Part shown: positions 8,151 to 17,282 of the stretch, piece by piece
How the letters are laid out: every line of letters starts with the position of its first letter
How positions within the stretch are numbered: position 1 is the first letter of the stretch
Assembly (NCBI RefSeq): GCF_021029445.1
Contig: NZ_CP072610.1
Coordinates: forward strand, 3,286,001 to 3,350,000
Direction: 5' to 3'
From: Pseudomonas wenzhouensis
GTDB lineage: Bacteria > Pseudomonadota > Gammaproteobacteria > Pseudomonadales > Pseudomonadaceae
DNA length: 64,000 nt
The notes under the pieces: generated by a model
What the model saw: the letters and a program-made list of their open reading frames with translations, nothing else
Databases searched by the model: none
What the model was told of the DNA's origin: nothing
Position numbers and translations under genes: made by a program

Positions 8151-9626
8151 CTAGCGCTTCTTGCCCCCCATCAACGACCCCATCAGTCCGCGCACCAGTT
8201 GCCGGCCTAGCTGGTTGGCCGCCTGACGCAAGGCACTTTTCATGGCGCTGCCCAGCAGATCGCTGGCCATATCGCCCAACCCTAGCTCTACCTGCTGTTT
8301 TCCTGCTGCCTTGGCTGGCGCGGCATCACGAGCCTGTTCGGCACGAGCGTTGAGCAGCTCGTAGGCCGACTCGCGGTCGACAGGCTTGTCATAGCGCCCC
8401 GCCAGCGATGACTGGCGCACCAGCGCGGCCCGCTCGGCATCGCTCAGCGGGCCGATACGCGACTGCGGCGGCGCGATGGCCACACGCTGGACCATGGCCG
8501 GCGTGCCCTTTTCCTCCAGCGTGCCAACCAGCGCTTCGCCGATACCCAACTCGGTGAGCACGCTGAGCGTGTTGAACGCCGGGTTCGGGCGAAAGCCATC
8601 AGCCACGGCGCGCAGAGCCTTCTGCTCCTTGGCCGTAAAAGCGCGCAGACCATGCTGAATGCGCAGGCCGAGCTGGGCCAGCACATCATCAGGTAAATCA
8701 CCTGGCGACTGGGTGACGAAATACACGCCGACCCCTTTGGAGCGAATCAGCCGCACCACCTGCTCCAGACGTTCCTGCAGCGCCTTGGGCGTACCCTGAA
8801 AGAGCAGATGCGCCTCATCGAAGAACAGCGCCAGCAGCGGCTTGTCGGCATCGCCACGCTCCGGCAACTGCTCGAACAACTCGGCCAGCAGCCATAACAG
8901 AAAGGTTGCGTAGACCTTGGGCGCCTCATGCACCAGGCGCGAGGCATCGAGCAGATGCACGCGGCCTCGGCCATCACGATCCGGGTGCAACAGGTCTTCG
9001 AGCTGCAATGCCGGCTCACCGAACAGGGCTTCGGCACCCTGCTGCTCCAGACCGGCCAAACGGCGCAACAACGCCTGCGCCGAGGTGCTGGTAAACAACG
9101 CAGCGTCTTCCCCGAGCACCTGCGGGTTGTCCTTGAGATGGCCAAGCAGCGCTTTCAGGTCCTTCAGGTCGAGCAGCAGCAATCCTTCGCGATCCGCCAC
9201 CTTGAAGGCAGCATAGAGTGCAGCCTGCTGACTGTCGGTCAACTCCAGCAGCGCACCAAGCAACAGAGGGCCCATCTCGCTGAGCGTGGTGCGCAAAGGG
9301 TGGCCGCTCAGTCCATGCACATCCCACAACGTCACCGGGTAGGCCTGTGGCTGGTGATTCAGCCAGGGCATGCTGGCAATACGCTCGGCGACCTTGCCCT
9401 GCGGCGCACCGGCGGCGCCGAGGCCACACAGGTCACCTTTGACATCGGCCGCGAATACCGCCACACCGGCATCGCTGAAAGTCTCGATCAGACGCTGCAG
9501 GGTCACCGTTTTGCCGGTACCGGTTGCGCCCGCGATCAGCCCGTGACGGTTGGCCAGGCGCAACGGTTGCCCCACCGCCTGCCAATCACTGCCAGCACCC
9601 AATACAAACTGCGAAATCAAAGGCAT
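8151..9626 (-). CDS. HerA-like DUF853 ATPase/helicase
   Basis: A 491-residue P-loop ATPase of the helicase HerA-like/DUF853 family (E. coli YjgR type). Walker A is GATGTGKT at residues 33-40, Walker B is LLALFFDEAH near residue 270, and a QSPGDLPDDVLAQLG segment matches the family's conserved sensor region. The C-terminus is basic and Gly/Met rich (GLMGSLMGGKKR). Such proteins resemble DNA-pumping HerA/FtsK ATPases, but the cellular role of YjgR-type members is not established. It stands alone here, without a NurA nuclease or a defence partner. A purine-rich AGAGGATGG precedes the ATG. Confidence 0.85.
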   Translation of the reverse strand: MPLISQFVLGAGSDWQAVGQPLRLANRHGLIAGATGTGKTVTLQRLIETFSDAGVAVFAADVKGDLCGLGAAGAPQGKVAERIASMPWLNHQPQAYPVTLWDVHGLSGHPLRTTLSEMGPLLLGALLELTDSQQAALYAAFKVADREGLLLLDLKDLKALLGHLKDNPQVLGEDAALFTSTSAQALLRRLAGLEQQGAEALFGEPALQLEDLLHPDRDGRGRVHLLDASRLVHEAPKVYATFLLWLLAELFEQLPERGDADKPLLALFFDEAHLLFQGTPKALQERLEQVVRLIRSKGVGVYFVTQSPGDLPDDVLAQLGLRIQHGLRAFTAKEQKALRAVADGFRPNPAFNTLSVLTELGIGEALVGTLEEKGTPAMVQRVAIAPPQSRIGPLSDAERAALVRQSSLAGRYDKPVDRESAYELLNARAEQARDAAPAKAAGKQQVELGLGDMASDLLGSAMKSALRQAANQLGRQLVRGLMGSLMGGKKR

Positions 9627-9781
9627 CTTGCCATCCTCTGGGTTAAAGCTTTACTGCAGGTATGCCGACATAAAATAGAACGAAACGTCACCCTGCCTGC
9701 TGCAACAGCCCACCACAGCGCCCCAAGAACGCCATGGTGGAACACAAGACTGGTTCCAGAGCCATCCGGATACAACACAAC

Positions 9782-11659
9782 ATGAACAAAAACCTGCAGT
9801 TCAGCCACAAGATTTTGCTCGCCGCATCCCTTGTGGTCATCGCCGCCTTTTCCCTGTTCACTCTCTACAATGATTACCTGCAACGCAATGCCATCCGCGA
9901 AGACCTGGAGAACTACCTGCATGAAATGGGTAATGTAACGGCCAGCAATATTCAAAACTGGTTGTCAGGGCGCATCCTGCTGGTGGAAAGCGCCGCCCAG
10001 TCGATCAGCAATGACAGCGAGCAGGAGCGCGTGATCAAACTGCTGGAACAGAAGGCGCTGACCTCTTCCTTCGCCTTTACCTACCTGGGCACCGAGAGCG
10101 GCGGTTTCACCATGCGCCCGGATGAGCAGATGCCCGCCGACTACGACCCACGCAGCCGCCCCTGGTACAAGGACGCCATGGCTGCCGGCAACACGACCCT
10201 GACCGAACCTTACATCGATGCGGCAACCAGCGAGCTGATCATCACCGTTGCCACCCCGGCCAGGCCCGCTGGCGTGGTCGGCGGCGATCTGAGCCTGCAA
10301 ACCCTGGTCGATATCATCAATGCCCTGGATTTCGACGGCATCGGCTATGCCTTCCTGGTCAGTGCCGACGGCAAGGTTCTGGTGCACCCGGACAAAGACC
10401 TGGTCATGAAGAACCTCAAGGAGATCTATCCACAGGACACCCCGAGTATCAGCAAGGCATTCAGCGAATCCACACTGAACGGTGACACCCGTATCCTTAC
10501 CTTCACCCCGGTTCAGGGGCTGCCCTCGGTCAACTGGCACGTAGGCCTGTCCATCGACAAGGCCAAGGCCTACGCGATGCTCAGCGAGTTCCGCGCCTCA
10601 GCCATCGTCGCCACGGTGATTGCCGTGGTGCTGATCATTGCCCTGCTCGGCTTGCTGATCCGCGTGCTGATGCAGCCGCTGACCACCATGGGCAAGGCCA
10701 TGGAGGACATTGCCCAGGGTGAAGGAGACCTGACCAAGCGCCTGACGATCCAGTCCAACGATGAATTTGGCGCGCTGGCGCGCTCTTTCAACCAGTTCGT
10801 CGAACGTATCCACAGCTCCATCCGCGAGGTGTCTTCGGCGACCGTCCAGGTCAACGAAGTCGCGAAACTGGTGGTCAATGCCTCCAACTCATCGATGGCC
10901 AACTCCGACGAACAGTCCAGCCGCACCAACAGCGTGGCTGCGGCAATCAACCAACTCGGCGCCGCCGCGCAGGAAATCGCCCGCAACGCCGCTGACGCCT
11001 CGAGCCAGGCCTCGGATGCACGGCATCAGGCCGAGGACGGCGGCAAGGTGGTGCAGCAGGCGATCCGCTCGATGAGCGAACTCTCCGACAAGATCAGCGA
11101 CGCCTGCGCCAAGATCGAGATGCTCAACAGCAAGACCGTGGATATCGGTCAGATTCTCGAAGTGATCAAAAGCATCTCCCAGCAGACCAACCTGCTGGCA
11201 CTCAACGCCGCCATTGAAGCAGCCCGTGCCGGCGAGGCAGGACGCGGTTTCGCCGTGGTCGCCGACGAGGTGCGCAACCTGGCGCACCGCACCCAGGAAT
11301 CGGCACAGGAAATCGAGAAGATGATCGAGGAACTGCAGGTCGGTTCACGCGAGTCGGTCACCACCATGACCGAAAGCCAGCGCTACAGTGAAGACAGCGT
11401 GCAAATTGCCAACCAGGCTGGTGAGCGCCTGGGGACTGTGACGGCCCGCATCGGCGAGATCGACGGCATGAACCAGTCGGTAGCGACTGCGACCGAAGAA
11501 CAAACCTCGGTGATCGAATCACTGAATATGGACATCATCGAGATCAATACCCTCAACCAGGAAGGCGTGGAGAACCTGCAAGCGACATTGCGCGCCTGCG
11601 GCGACCTGGAACAACAGGCCGTACGCCTCAAGCACCTGGTCGACAGCTTCCGTATCTAG
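9782..11659 (+). CDS. Methyl-accepting chemotaxis protein, PctA/B/C-type amino-acid receptor
   Basis: A 625-residue chemoreceptor: cytoplasmic tip and first membrane helix (about 9-30), a periplasmic dCACHE_1 sensor (about 40-275), a second membrane helix (about 280-300), HAMP, and a long methylation/signalling coil with the conserved hairpin tip ([15 protein letters not shown] region). The sensor keeps the amino-acid-binding signature of this class: DPRSRPWY (Arg, Trp, Tyr) and a later Asp in GGDLSL. The N-terminus closely resembles P. aeruginosa PctA as I remember it. The ATG at 9782 fits that alignment better than the upstream one at 9734. Predicted to sense amino acids and report to the main Che pathway. 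No C-terminal CheR-docking pentapeptide. Confidence 0.88.
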   Translation: MNKNLQFSHKILLAASLVVIAAFSLFTLYNDYLQRNAIREDLENYLHEMGNVTASNIQNWLSGRILLVESAAQSISNDSEQERVIKLLEQKALTSSFAFTYLGTESGGFTMRPDEQMPADYDPRSRPWYKDAMAAGNTTLTEPYIDAATSELIITVATPARPAGVVGGDLSLQTLVDIINALDFDGIGYAFLVSADGKVLVHPDKDLVMKNLKEIYPQDTPSISKAFSESTLNGDTRILTFTPVQGLPSVNWHVGLSIDKAKAYAMLSEFRASAIVATVIAVVLIIALLGLLIRVLMQPLTTMGKAMEDIAQGEGDLTKRLTIQSNDEFGALARSFNQFVERIHSSIREVSSATVQVNEVAKLVVNASNSSMANSDEQSSRTNSVAAAINQLGAAAQEIARNAADASSQASDARHQAEDGGKVVQQAIRSMSELSDKISDACAKIEMLNSKTVDIGQILEVIKSISQQTNLLALNAAIEAARAGEAGRGFAVVADEVRNLAHRTQESAQEIEKMIEELQVGSRESVTTMTESQRYSEDSVQIANQAGERLGTVTARIGEIDGMNQSVATATEEQTSVIESLNMDIIEINTLNQEGVENLQATLRACGDLEQQAVRLKHLVDSFRI

Positions 11660-11678
11660 GCAGTCAGCCGCATGAAGA

Positions 11679-11701
11679 AAGGGCGTCTGCAGGACGCCCT
11701 T
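11679..11701. terminator. Hairpin terminator between convergent genes
   Basis: Nine-bp stem AAGGGCGTC/GACGCCCTT with a TGCAG loop. On the minus strand it is followed by TTTCTTC, so it best serves the small gene read leftwards; it may also stop the chemoreceptor transcript. Confidence 0.6.
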
Positions 11702-11710
11702 CGTATTGCA

Positions 11711-11881
11711 TCACGCGCCAGAATTGTCCCGCTGCTCCTGCAACTGTCGCCAGAGCTCGGCCGCCTCGGCGAAATCGGTGCCATCCTCATCGCTGAGGGC
11801 TTCGGGATCGTAGCGCCGCACGCAGCCTTCGCCCAGTGTCGGAGGCGCCTTGGCGGTGGCCTTGTCCAACGGATCATTCAT
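11711..11881 (-). CDS. Small hypothetical protein downstream of the CBS-domain gene
   Basis: A 56-residue acidic protein starting at ATG 11881 (an upstream start at 11896 would overlap the CBS gene). It begins 11 bases after the CBS-domain stop, so the two form a likely operon. The C-terminal half (DFAEAAELWRQLQEQRD) is a single amphipathic helix; no motif, signal peptide or membrane segment is visible. Function unknown; it may bind the CBS protein. Confidence 0.55.
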   Translation of the reverse strand: MNDPLDKATAKAPPTLGEGCVRRYDPEALSDEDGTDFAEAAELWRQLQEQRDNSGA

Positions 11882-11892
11882 CGTCAACGCCC

Positions 11893-12318
11893 TCAACCAA
11901 TGCTCAGCTCGCCCTGCTCATGCTGGGCGAACTCCTTGACTGCGCGCAGCACATCATGGCGACTGATCTGCCCGACCAGGCGCCCATGCTCGATCACCGG
12001 CAGACGCCGCCGCCGGCCATGCAGGAAGCGCTCCGACAGCTCGATGATGTCAGCCTCGGGCGTGACCGTCTCCACCTCGGTGGTCATGTAGGTACTGACG
12101 GTGCCACCGACTGCTTCGTAGTAGGCGCCGGAGAGAATGCCGCGCAGGCAGTCACCCTCGGACAACAGGCCAATCAGGTGGCCCTGGGAGTCGACCACCG
12201 GAGCACCGGAAATACGGTGCTCCAGCAGTCGATTGATGGCAGTGAACAGATCGGTATCCGACCTGAAGGTCACCAGATGGCGAGTCATGTAGTCGCGCAC
12301 CTTGATGGACTTGAGCAT
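11893..12318 (-). CDS. CBS-domain protein
   Basis: A 141-residue protein made of two tandem CBS motifs (about 10-62 and 75-128), each with the DYMT/TYMTTEVETV entry and the LIGLLSEGD or LVGQISRHD exit typical of the fold. Stand-alone CBS pairs bind adenine nucleotides or SAM and act as energy sensors. AGGAG lies 6-7 bases before ATG 12318; the longer frame upstream overlaps purU and is not convincing. Target unknown. It is followed closely by a 56-residue protein gene. Confidence 0.83.
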   Translation of the reverse strand: MLKSIKVRDYMTRHLVTFRSDTDLFTAINRLLEHRISGAPVVDSQGHLIGLLSEGDCLRGILSGAYYEAVGGTVSTYMTTEVETVTPEADIIELSERFLHGRRRRLPVIEHGRLVGQISRHDVLRAVKEFAQHEQGELSIG

Positions 12319-12361
12319 GGGCGTTCTCCTCTGTCGTGCAGTGGCCGGCCCATGCAGCAAG

Positions 12362-13213
12362 TCAGTCGAATACCACCGTCTTGTTGTCGTGCACCAGCAC
12401 TCGGTCTTCCAAGTGATAGCGTAGCCCACGCGCCAGCACCATTTTCTCCACGTCCTTGCCCAGGCGCACCATTTCCTCGATATCGTCGCGATGGGTCACC
12501 CGCACCACGTCCTGCTCGATGATCGGGCCGGCGTCCAGCTCTTCGGTGACATAGTGCGAGGTCGCGCCAATCAGCTTGACACCACGCAGCGAGGCCTGGT
12601 GATAGGGTTTGGCGCCCACGAAGGACGGCAGGAAGCTGTGATGAATGTTGATCACCCGCTGAGCGAACTCGGCGCATAGTGCCGGCGGCAGAATCTGCAT
12701 GTAGCGCGCCAGGACGATGACATCGGCCTGGTGCGCCTTGACCAGACGCTCCACTTCGGCGAAGGCCGGAGCCTTGTCCTTGGGGTCGACCGGCACATGG
12801 AAGTACGGAATGCCATGCCACTCGACCATGCTGCGCAGATCGTCGTGGTTGGCGATCACGCAGGGGATCTCGCAATCGAGCTCGTTGCTGTGCCAACGGT
12901 GCAGCAGATCGGCCAGGCAGTGCGACTCGCGGCTGGCCATCAGCACCACGCGCTTCTTCTGCGCCGAATCGGTAATGCGCCACTCCATCGAGAATTCGCG
13001 GGCAATCGGCGCGAAGGCCTGCTTGAAGCCATCGAGATCGAACGGCAGTGAGTCGGCACGGATTTCGTGACGCATGAAAAACCAGCCACTCTGCGTGTCG
13101 GAATGGTGACTGGCTTCGGTAATCCAACCGTTGTAGGTGGCGAGAAAATTACTGACTTTGGCAACGATGCCGACGCGGTCAGGGCAAGAGATGACCAATC
13201 TGAACGTACGCAT
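12362..13213 (-). CDS. purU: Formyltetrahydrofolate deformylase
   Basis: A 283-residue enzyme hydrolysing 10-formyl-tetrahydrofolate to formate and tetrahydrofolate, balancing the one-carbon pool and feeding formate to PurT. An N-terminal ACT domain (about 1-85) starts at MRTFRLVISCPDRVG and is followed by the formyltransferase-like catalytic domain with the conserved NIHHSFLPSF histidine motif and the downstream catalytic Asp in EELDAGPII. The start at 13213 matches E. coli PurU length. It is followed at 44 bases by the CBS gene on the same strand and lies back to back with mvaT, as in P. aeruginosa. Confidence 0.93.
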   Translation of the reverse strand: MRTFRLVISCPDRVGIVAKVSNFLATYNGWITEASHHSDTQSGWFFMRHEIRADSLPFDLDGFKQAFAPIAREFSMEWRITDSAQKKRVVLMASRESHCLADLLHRWHSNELDCEIPCVIANHDDLRSMVEWHGIPYFHVPVDPKDKAPAFAEVERLVKAHQADVIVLARYMQILPPALCAEFAQRVINIHHSFLPSFVGAKPYHQASLRGVKLIGATSHYVTEELDAGPIIEQDVVRVTHRDDIEEMVRLGKDVEKMVLARGLRYHLEDRVLVHDNKTVVFD

Positions 13214-13507
13214 AATTAAAACCCCAAGGGCGACGCATAAAGCCGGGCATTCTAACGGCATGCGCGCAAAACTGCAGCAGGGCTGCCAGCCTATCGACGT
13301 CGCCCCCAGTCGAATAATGTGCGGTTACGCGGCGCTGAAACTTCCACAAGCGCTCGCCATTACCGATTTAATTCACCGTTGAATGACACAAAGGGTTGCA
13401 CTGCGGCACAGTCATTTTATCTCGCACTGTTTACTTGCTATTAGCGCCTGATTATTATTGACCCACTGTTGACTACCACAGATTTATTCACGCCAAGGTA
13501 AATATCC

Positions 13508-13882
13508 ATGTCGCTGATCAATGAATACCGCGCCACAGAAGAAGCCATCAAAGAACTGCAAGAGCGTCTGAAGAACCTGTCGCAAGACGACAAGCTGAAG
13601 AAAGAACTGGAATTCGAAGGCAAACTGCGCACCCTGATGGGCGAATATCAGAAGTCGCTGCGCGATATCATCGCCCTGCTCGACCCTGAAGCCAAGACTG
13701 CCAAAGGCGTTCGTGCAGCCAAGCCTGCCGTCGTCAAGCGTGCACGCAAGGTCAAGCAATACAAGAATCCGCACAGCGGCGAAGTGATCGAAACCAAAGG
13801 CGGCAACCACAAGACCCTGAAAGAATGGAAAGCCAAGTGGGGCGCCGACGTCGTCGAAGGCTGGGCCACGCTGCTGGGCTAA
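13508..13882 (+). CDS. mvaT: H-NS-family xenogeneic silencer MvaT
   Basis: A 124-residue nucleoid protein nearly identical in layout to Pseudomonas MvaT. The N-terminal coiled coil (about 1-60) drives dimer and higher-order assembly, a variable basic linker covers about 65-80, and the C-terminal AT-hook-like DNA-binding domain contains RKVKQYKNP and ETKGGNHKTLKEWKAKWG. It binds AT-rich DNA and silences horizontally acquired genes, phage and virulence loci. AAGGT lies 8 bases upstream. The leader (about 13390-13500) is AT-rich, which fits autoregulation, and a strong terminator follows. Confidence 0.95.
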   Translation: MSLINEYRATEEAIKELQERLKNLSQDDKLKKELEFEGKLRTLMGEYQKSLRDIIALLDPEAKTAKGVRAAKPAVVKRARKVKQYKNPHSGEVIETKGGNHKTLKEWKAKWGADVVEGWATLLG

Positions 13883-13900
13883 CACCTGCGCAATGCCCAA

Positions 13901-13928
13901 AACGCCAGCCATGCTGGCGTTTTTTATT
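13901..13928 (+). terminator. Rho-independent terminator of mvaT
   Basis: Nine-bp stem AACGCCAGC/GCTGGCGTT with a CAT loop, running into TTTTATT 20 bases after the stop. Confidence 0.93.
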
Positions 13929-14076
13929 GTCGCGGTGTTTTCAGCCGCCAATTATTCAGGGCGATTTCCGGCAGGCGCAATATCCGCATCAAGCGAACAG
14001 TTTCCGCACTGGCCTCTTTCCTGCACGCCATGATGTGCGCCTCATACGCTGCACATTGCCCTGAGCACCTGGCCGT

Positions 14077-15525
14077 TTAAATCCCTACGGAACTTATGGC
14101 CAAACGCGCCTGCAACGCCTGCGCATAGGCCTGCCATTGCTGCAACACTTGCAATTGCTCGGGGCTGCAGTTTGCCCGCAGCGACTCCATTGCCGCATAA
14201 AATTGCGCCAGGGTATTGGGTGCACCGAACTCTGGATCACTCAAACGCTGCCGACAGAATGCATCCCAGCGCTGAGACTCAGCGACGGACAGACTGGCCG
14301 GAAAATTGCGCGCCCGATAACGAAACAACAACTCGGGCAGTCGTGCATCATCGAACGGCCATTTTTTATTGTTGGCCAATGCGTCAGGTTGTGCGGCACG
14401 TACCTGCTCACACAAACGACGATCGCGATCACCGATAAAACCATCGTATAGCTGTTGCTCGGGATCGTGACTGCCTGCAAAGGCCTCTTCCCGGTAAACA
14501 CTCGCCAACTTGTCCTGCCACAGTGGCTGTTCATTCTTCAACACTTCGATATGGCGCTGACAAACCGACCAGTCCAACTGCAAACGCTGCCGATCCGCCT
14601 CTCGTAACACCGACAAAGGGGCCACCACCGGACAGCGGTTGATATGCAGCAACTTCAACGGCACCGGCATCTCTCCCTCAGCGAGTTCCTCGCGACGCGT
14701 GTAGAGACGGCTGCGCAGGGTGTCGGCGTCCAGCTCCAGCAAGGGCGAGGGATCGGCCTGCAGGTCGCAGACGATCAGTGCGTTGCGATTGCGCGGATGC
14801 CAGGCCAGCGGCAGAACCGGCGCCAGATAATGACGTGCCGCCGAAAAACGCCCGGAAACGTGCAGCACCGGCTGCAGCAGGCGAATCTGATCCATGACCC
14901 GCTGCTTGCTGCGCAGTTGATAGAGGAAGTCGTACAGTTTTGTTTGCCGCTCACGCAGCAGGCGCGCCAGGCCAATGGTGGCGCGCACGTCGGACAGCGC
15001 ATCGTGCGCCTGGCCATGATCGATGCCATTGGCCTGGGTCAACCGCTCCAGCTTGAGCGATACGCGCCCCTCCTCCTCGGGCCACTCGATGCCCTCGGGC
15101 CGCAGTGCGTAAGCAGTGCGCACCAGATCGATCAGATCCCAGCGGCTGTTGCCGCCCTGCCATTCGCGCGCGTAAGGGTCGAAGAAGTTGCGATACAGGC
15201 TGTAACGCGTCACCTCATCATCGAAGCGCAGGCTATTGTATCCCGCACCACAGGTTCCGGGCGCCGACAGCGCGGCATGCACACGGGTCATGAACTCGCC
15301 TTCGTCCAGGCCCAGCTGCTGCAGGCGCTGCGGATCGATGCCAGTGACCAGGCAGGCGGCCGGGTGCGGCAGGATGTCATCGCTGGGCCGACAATAGAGG
15401 TTCAGCGGCTCGCCGATCTCGTTCAGCGCCTCGTCGGTACGGATGCCCGCCACCTGCAACGGACGATCGCAACGCGGATTGATACCGGTGGTCTCGTAGT
15501 CGTACCAGAAGATGCTGGAAGTCAT
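14077..15525 (-). CDS. sbcB: Exodeoxyribonuclease I
   Basis: A 482-residue 3'-5' single-strand DNA exonuclease of the DnaQ superfamily, used in mismatch repair and recombination. Exo motif I is at the very start (WYDYETTG, residues about 7-14), and the Exo III H-x4-D element is in GQAHDALSDVRAT near residue 182. The C-terminal SH3-like and helical domains follow. The ATG at 15525 gives MTSSIFWYDYETTG, as expected for the family; the longer frame adds only six unlikely residues. Sits beside mvaT as in P. aeruginosa. Confidence 0.93.
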   Translation of the reverse strand: MTSSIFWYDYETTGINPRCDRPLQVAGIRTDEALNEIGEPLNLYCRPSDDILPHPAACLVTGIDPQRLQQLGLDEGEFMTRVHAALSAPGTCGAGYNSLRFDDEVTRYSLYRNFFDPYAREWQGGNSRWDLIDLVRTAYALRPEGIEWPEEEGRVSLKLERLTQANGIDHGQAHDALSDVRATIGLARLLRERQTKLYDFLYQLRSKQRVMDQIRLLQPVLHVSGRFSAARHYLAPVLPLAWHPRNRNALIVCDLQADPSPLLELDADTLRSRLYTRREELAEGEMPVPLKLLHINRCPVVAPLSVLREADRQRLQLDWSVCQRHIEVLKNEQPLWQDKLASVYREEAFAGSHDPEQQLYDGFIGDRDRRLCEQVRAAQPDALANNKKWPFDDARLPELLFRYRARNFPASLSVAESQRWDAFCRQRLSDPEFGAPNTLAQFYAAMESLRANCSPEQLQVLQQWQAYAQALQARLAISSVGI

Positions 15526-15708
15526 TGGCAGCTGCGTCCCCAAGGCAAAATTGCCCGCAGTCTATCATTCACCTGCGGTCTCGCCGCCTTCGGCAAAAGC
15601 ATGAACCAGCGCACAGGCGCGGCATGAGCGGACGCAACGCCCTTGTTAGAAAAATGCTGTAACCATTAGCATTGGCACTCCTCTAGCACTCTGTACAAGG
15701 ACGCAACC

Positions 15709-16467
15709 ATGAGTGACGCGATTACCCCCAATCCCCATGCCGCCCCCTCCAGCGATCTGCAACAGTCGCCCCAGGGTCATGCACCGAGTATCGAAGAAGC
15801 CCTGGCGCGTGGTTATGACTTCAGCATCGGTGAGCTGCTGAGCGAGTCCTGGAGCAAGGTCAAGGGCACCAAAGGCATCATCATCGGTGGCTTTCTGGTG
15901 TTCTACGTGGTGCTGCTGGCTGCCACCTTCATCCTCGGCGGCGTGGTCGGTATCTTCGGCGCGCTGAGCGATAACCTGGCCCTGGTATTCATTGGCGAGA
16001 TCCTGATTTCGCTGCTGGCTTCGGCCCTGGCCTACCCCTTCATGGCCGGCATCAACATGGTCGGCATTCGCCGCGCCGCTGATCAACCCCTGAACTTCAA
16101 CGAGATTTTCAGCCACTTCGGCCGCACCGTGCCGCTGATCATCACCGCCGTGGTGATGATGCTGCTGATCTACCTCGGCATGATCCTGCTGCTGATCCCC
16201 GGCATCTACCTGGGCGTCGCCTATCTGCTGGCCGTGCCACTGGTGGTCGAGCGCGGCCTGTCGCCCTGGCAGGCGCTGGAAGCCTCGCGCAAGGCCATCA
16301 CCCAACACTGGTTCAAGGTCTTCGGCCTGTTCATCGTGCTCGGCCTGATCATCATCGTCAGCGCCATACCGCTGGGCATCGGCCTGGTATGGAGCATTCC
16401 GCTGATGGTCGTGGCCATGGGCGTGCTGTATCGCACCATCTTTGGCGTGTTGCCGGCCGCTCAATAA
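15709..16467 (+). CDS. Multi-pass membrane protein of unknown function, first gene of the MoxR operon
   Basis: A 252-residue integral membrane protein with an N-terminal cytoplasmic tail of about 50 residues and six hydrophobic segments. Motifs such as LLLIPGIYLGVAYLLAVPLVVERGLSPWQALEASRKAI resemble the membrane domain seen in many uncharacterised bacterial proteins related to glycerophosphodiester phosphodiesterase membrane domains. No enzyme motif is visible. It stands 89 bases upstream of the RDD gene on the same strand and probably begins the envelope operon running to 23369, though the space leaves room for a separate promoter. Confidence 0.75.
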   Translation: MSDAITPNPHAAPSSDLQQSPQGHAPSIEEALARGYDFSIGELLSESWSKVKGTKGIIIGGFLVFYVVLLAATFILGGVVGIFGALSDNLALVFIGEILISLLASALAYPFMAGINMVGIRRAADQPLNFNEIFSHFGRTVPLIITAVVMMLLIYLGMILLLIPGIYLGVAYLLAVPLVVERGLSPWQALEASRKAITQHWFKVFGLFIVLGLIIIVSAIPLGIGLVWSIPLMVVAMGVLYRTIFGVLPAAQ

Positions 16468-16556
16468 ACCGACGTCACTCGGGCCAGTTCGCTGGCCCGG
16501 TTGCGCTCTTGGCCCGCTGCTCGCTAGCATCGGGCTTTCCTTGATGCAGTCCGCCG

Positions 16557-17282
16557 ATGCCTTCACGCTCAAGCGTCAGTCTTTCGTCCCAGCAGCCGCC
16601 TCTGGATACCCGCTATCAGGTCGAAACGCCGGAAGGCATCGATCTGCACCTGCGGCCGGCCGGGCTGGTGCCGCGCGCCCTGGCGTTCGCCATCGACCTG
16701 GCCATTCGCGGCCTGATTCTTGCCGTGACCTTCATCGTACTGGGCCTGCTCGGGCAGTTCGGCATGGGCCTGGGTACCATCCTGCTGTTTCTCGTGACCT
16801 GGTGGTACATGGTGTTGTTCGAAGTCCTCAACCAGGGCCGTTCCCCCGGCAAGCAGATGCTCGGCCTGCGCGTGGTACACGATGACGGCACGCCCATCGG
16901 CTGGGCCGCGTCGCTGACCCGTAACCTGCTGCGCTTCGTCGATATCCTGCCGTTCGGCTACACCCTGGGCATCATCAGTTGCCTGAACCATCCGGCGTTC
17001 AAGCGCCTCGGCGATATTGCCGCCGGCACCCTGGTGGTCTATCGCGATGCGCCGCTGAGCAAACCACAGCTTGCCGAAGCGGAGCCACTGCCCGCGCCCT
17101 TCCCGCTCAGCCTGGGCGAGCAACGCGCCATCCTCGGTTTCGCCGAACGTGGCGGCCAGTTGTCCGCAGCCCGCCGAGCAGAGTTGGCGGCGCTGCTGGC
17201 CGAACCGCTGCAGGTGCCTGCCGAGCAGGCCGAGCCGCGCCTCAATGGCATCGCCCATGGCCTGCTGGGGAATGCCCCGTGA
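16557..17282 (+). CDS. RDD-family membrane protein
   Basis: A 241-residue protein with an RDD domain (about 35-165): the conserved Arg-x-x-Ala start (VPRALAFAIDLAIRG), the Asp in ALAFAIDLAI, and the SPGKQMLGLRVV motif with four hydrophobic segments. The cytoplasmic C-terminus (about 170-241) is rich in Leu, Ala and Glu and looks helical. RDD proteins are poorly understood; some act as ion or small-molecule transporters or as partners of enzymes. The stop overlaps the GTG start of the next gene by four bases, so translation is coupled. Confidence 0.83.
   Translation: MPSRSSVSLSSQQPPLDTRYQVETPEGIDLHLRPAGLVPRALAFAIDLAIRGLILAVTFIVLGLLGQFGMGLGTILLFLVTWWYMVLFEVLNQGRSPGKQMLGLRVVHDDGTPIGWAASLTRNLLRFVDILPFGYTLGIISCLNHPAFKRLGDIAAGTLVVYRDAPLSKPQLAEAEPLPAPFPLSLGEQRAILGFAERGGQLSAARRAELAALLAEPLQVPAEQAEPRLNGIAHGLLGNAP

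Noticed and set aside
12440..13127. Frame on the minus strand overlapping purU
   Set aside because: It overlaps PurU in another frame and resembles no protein family.
16569..17258. 229-codon minus-strand frame over the RDD gene
   Set aside because: It is a shadow of the coupled MoxR operon.
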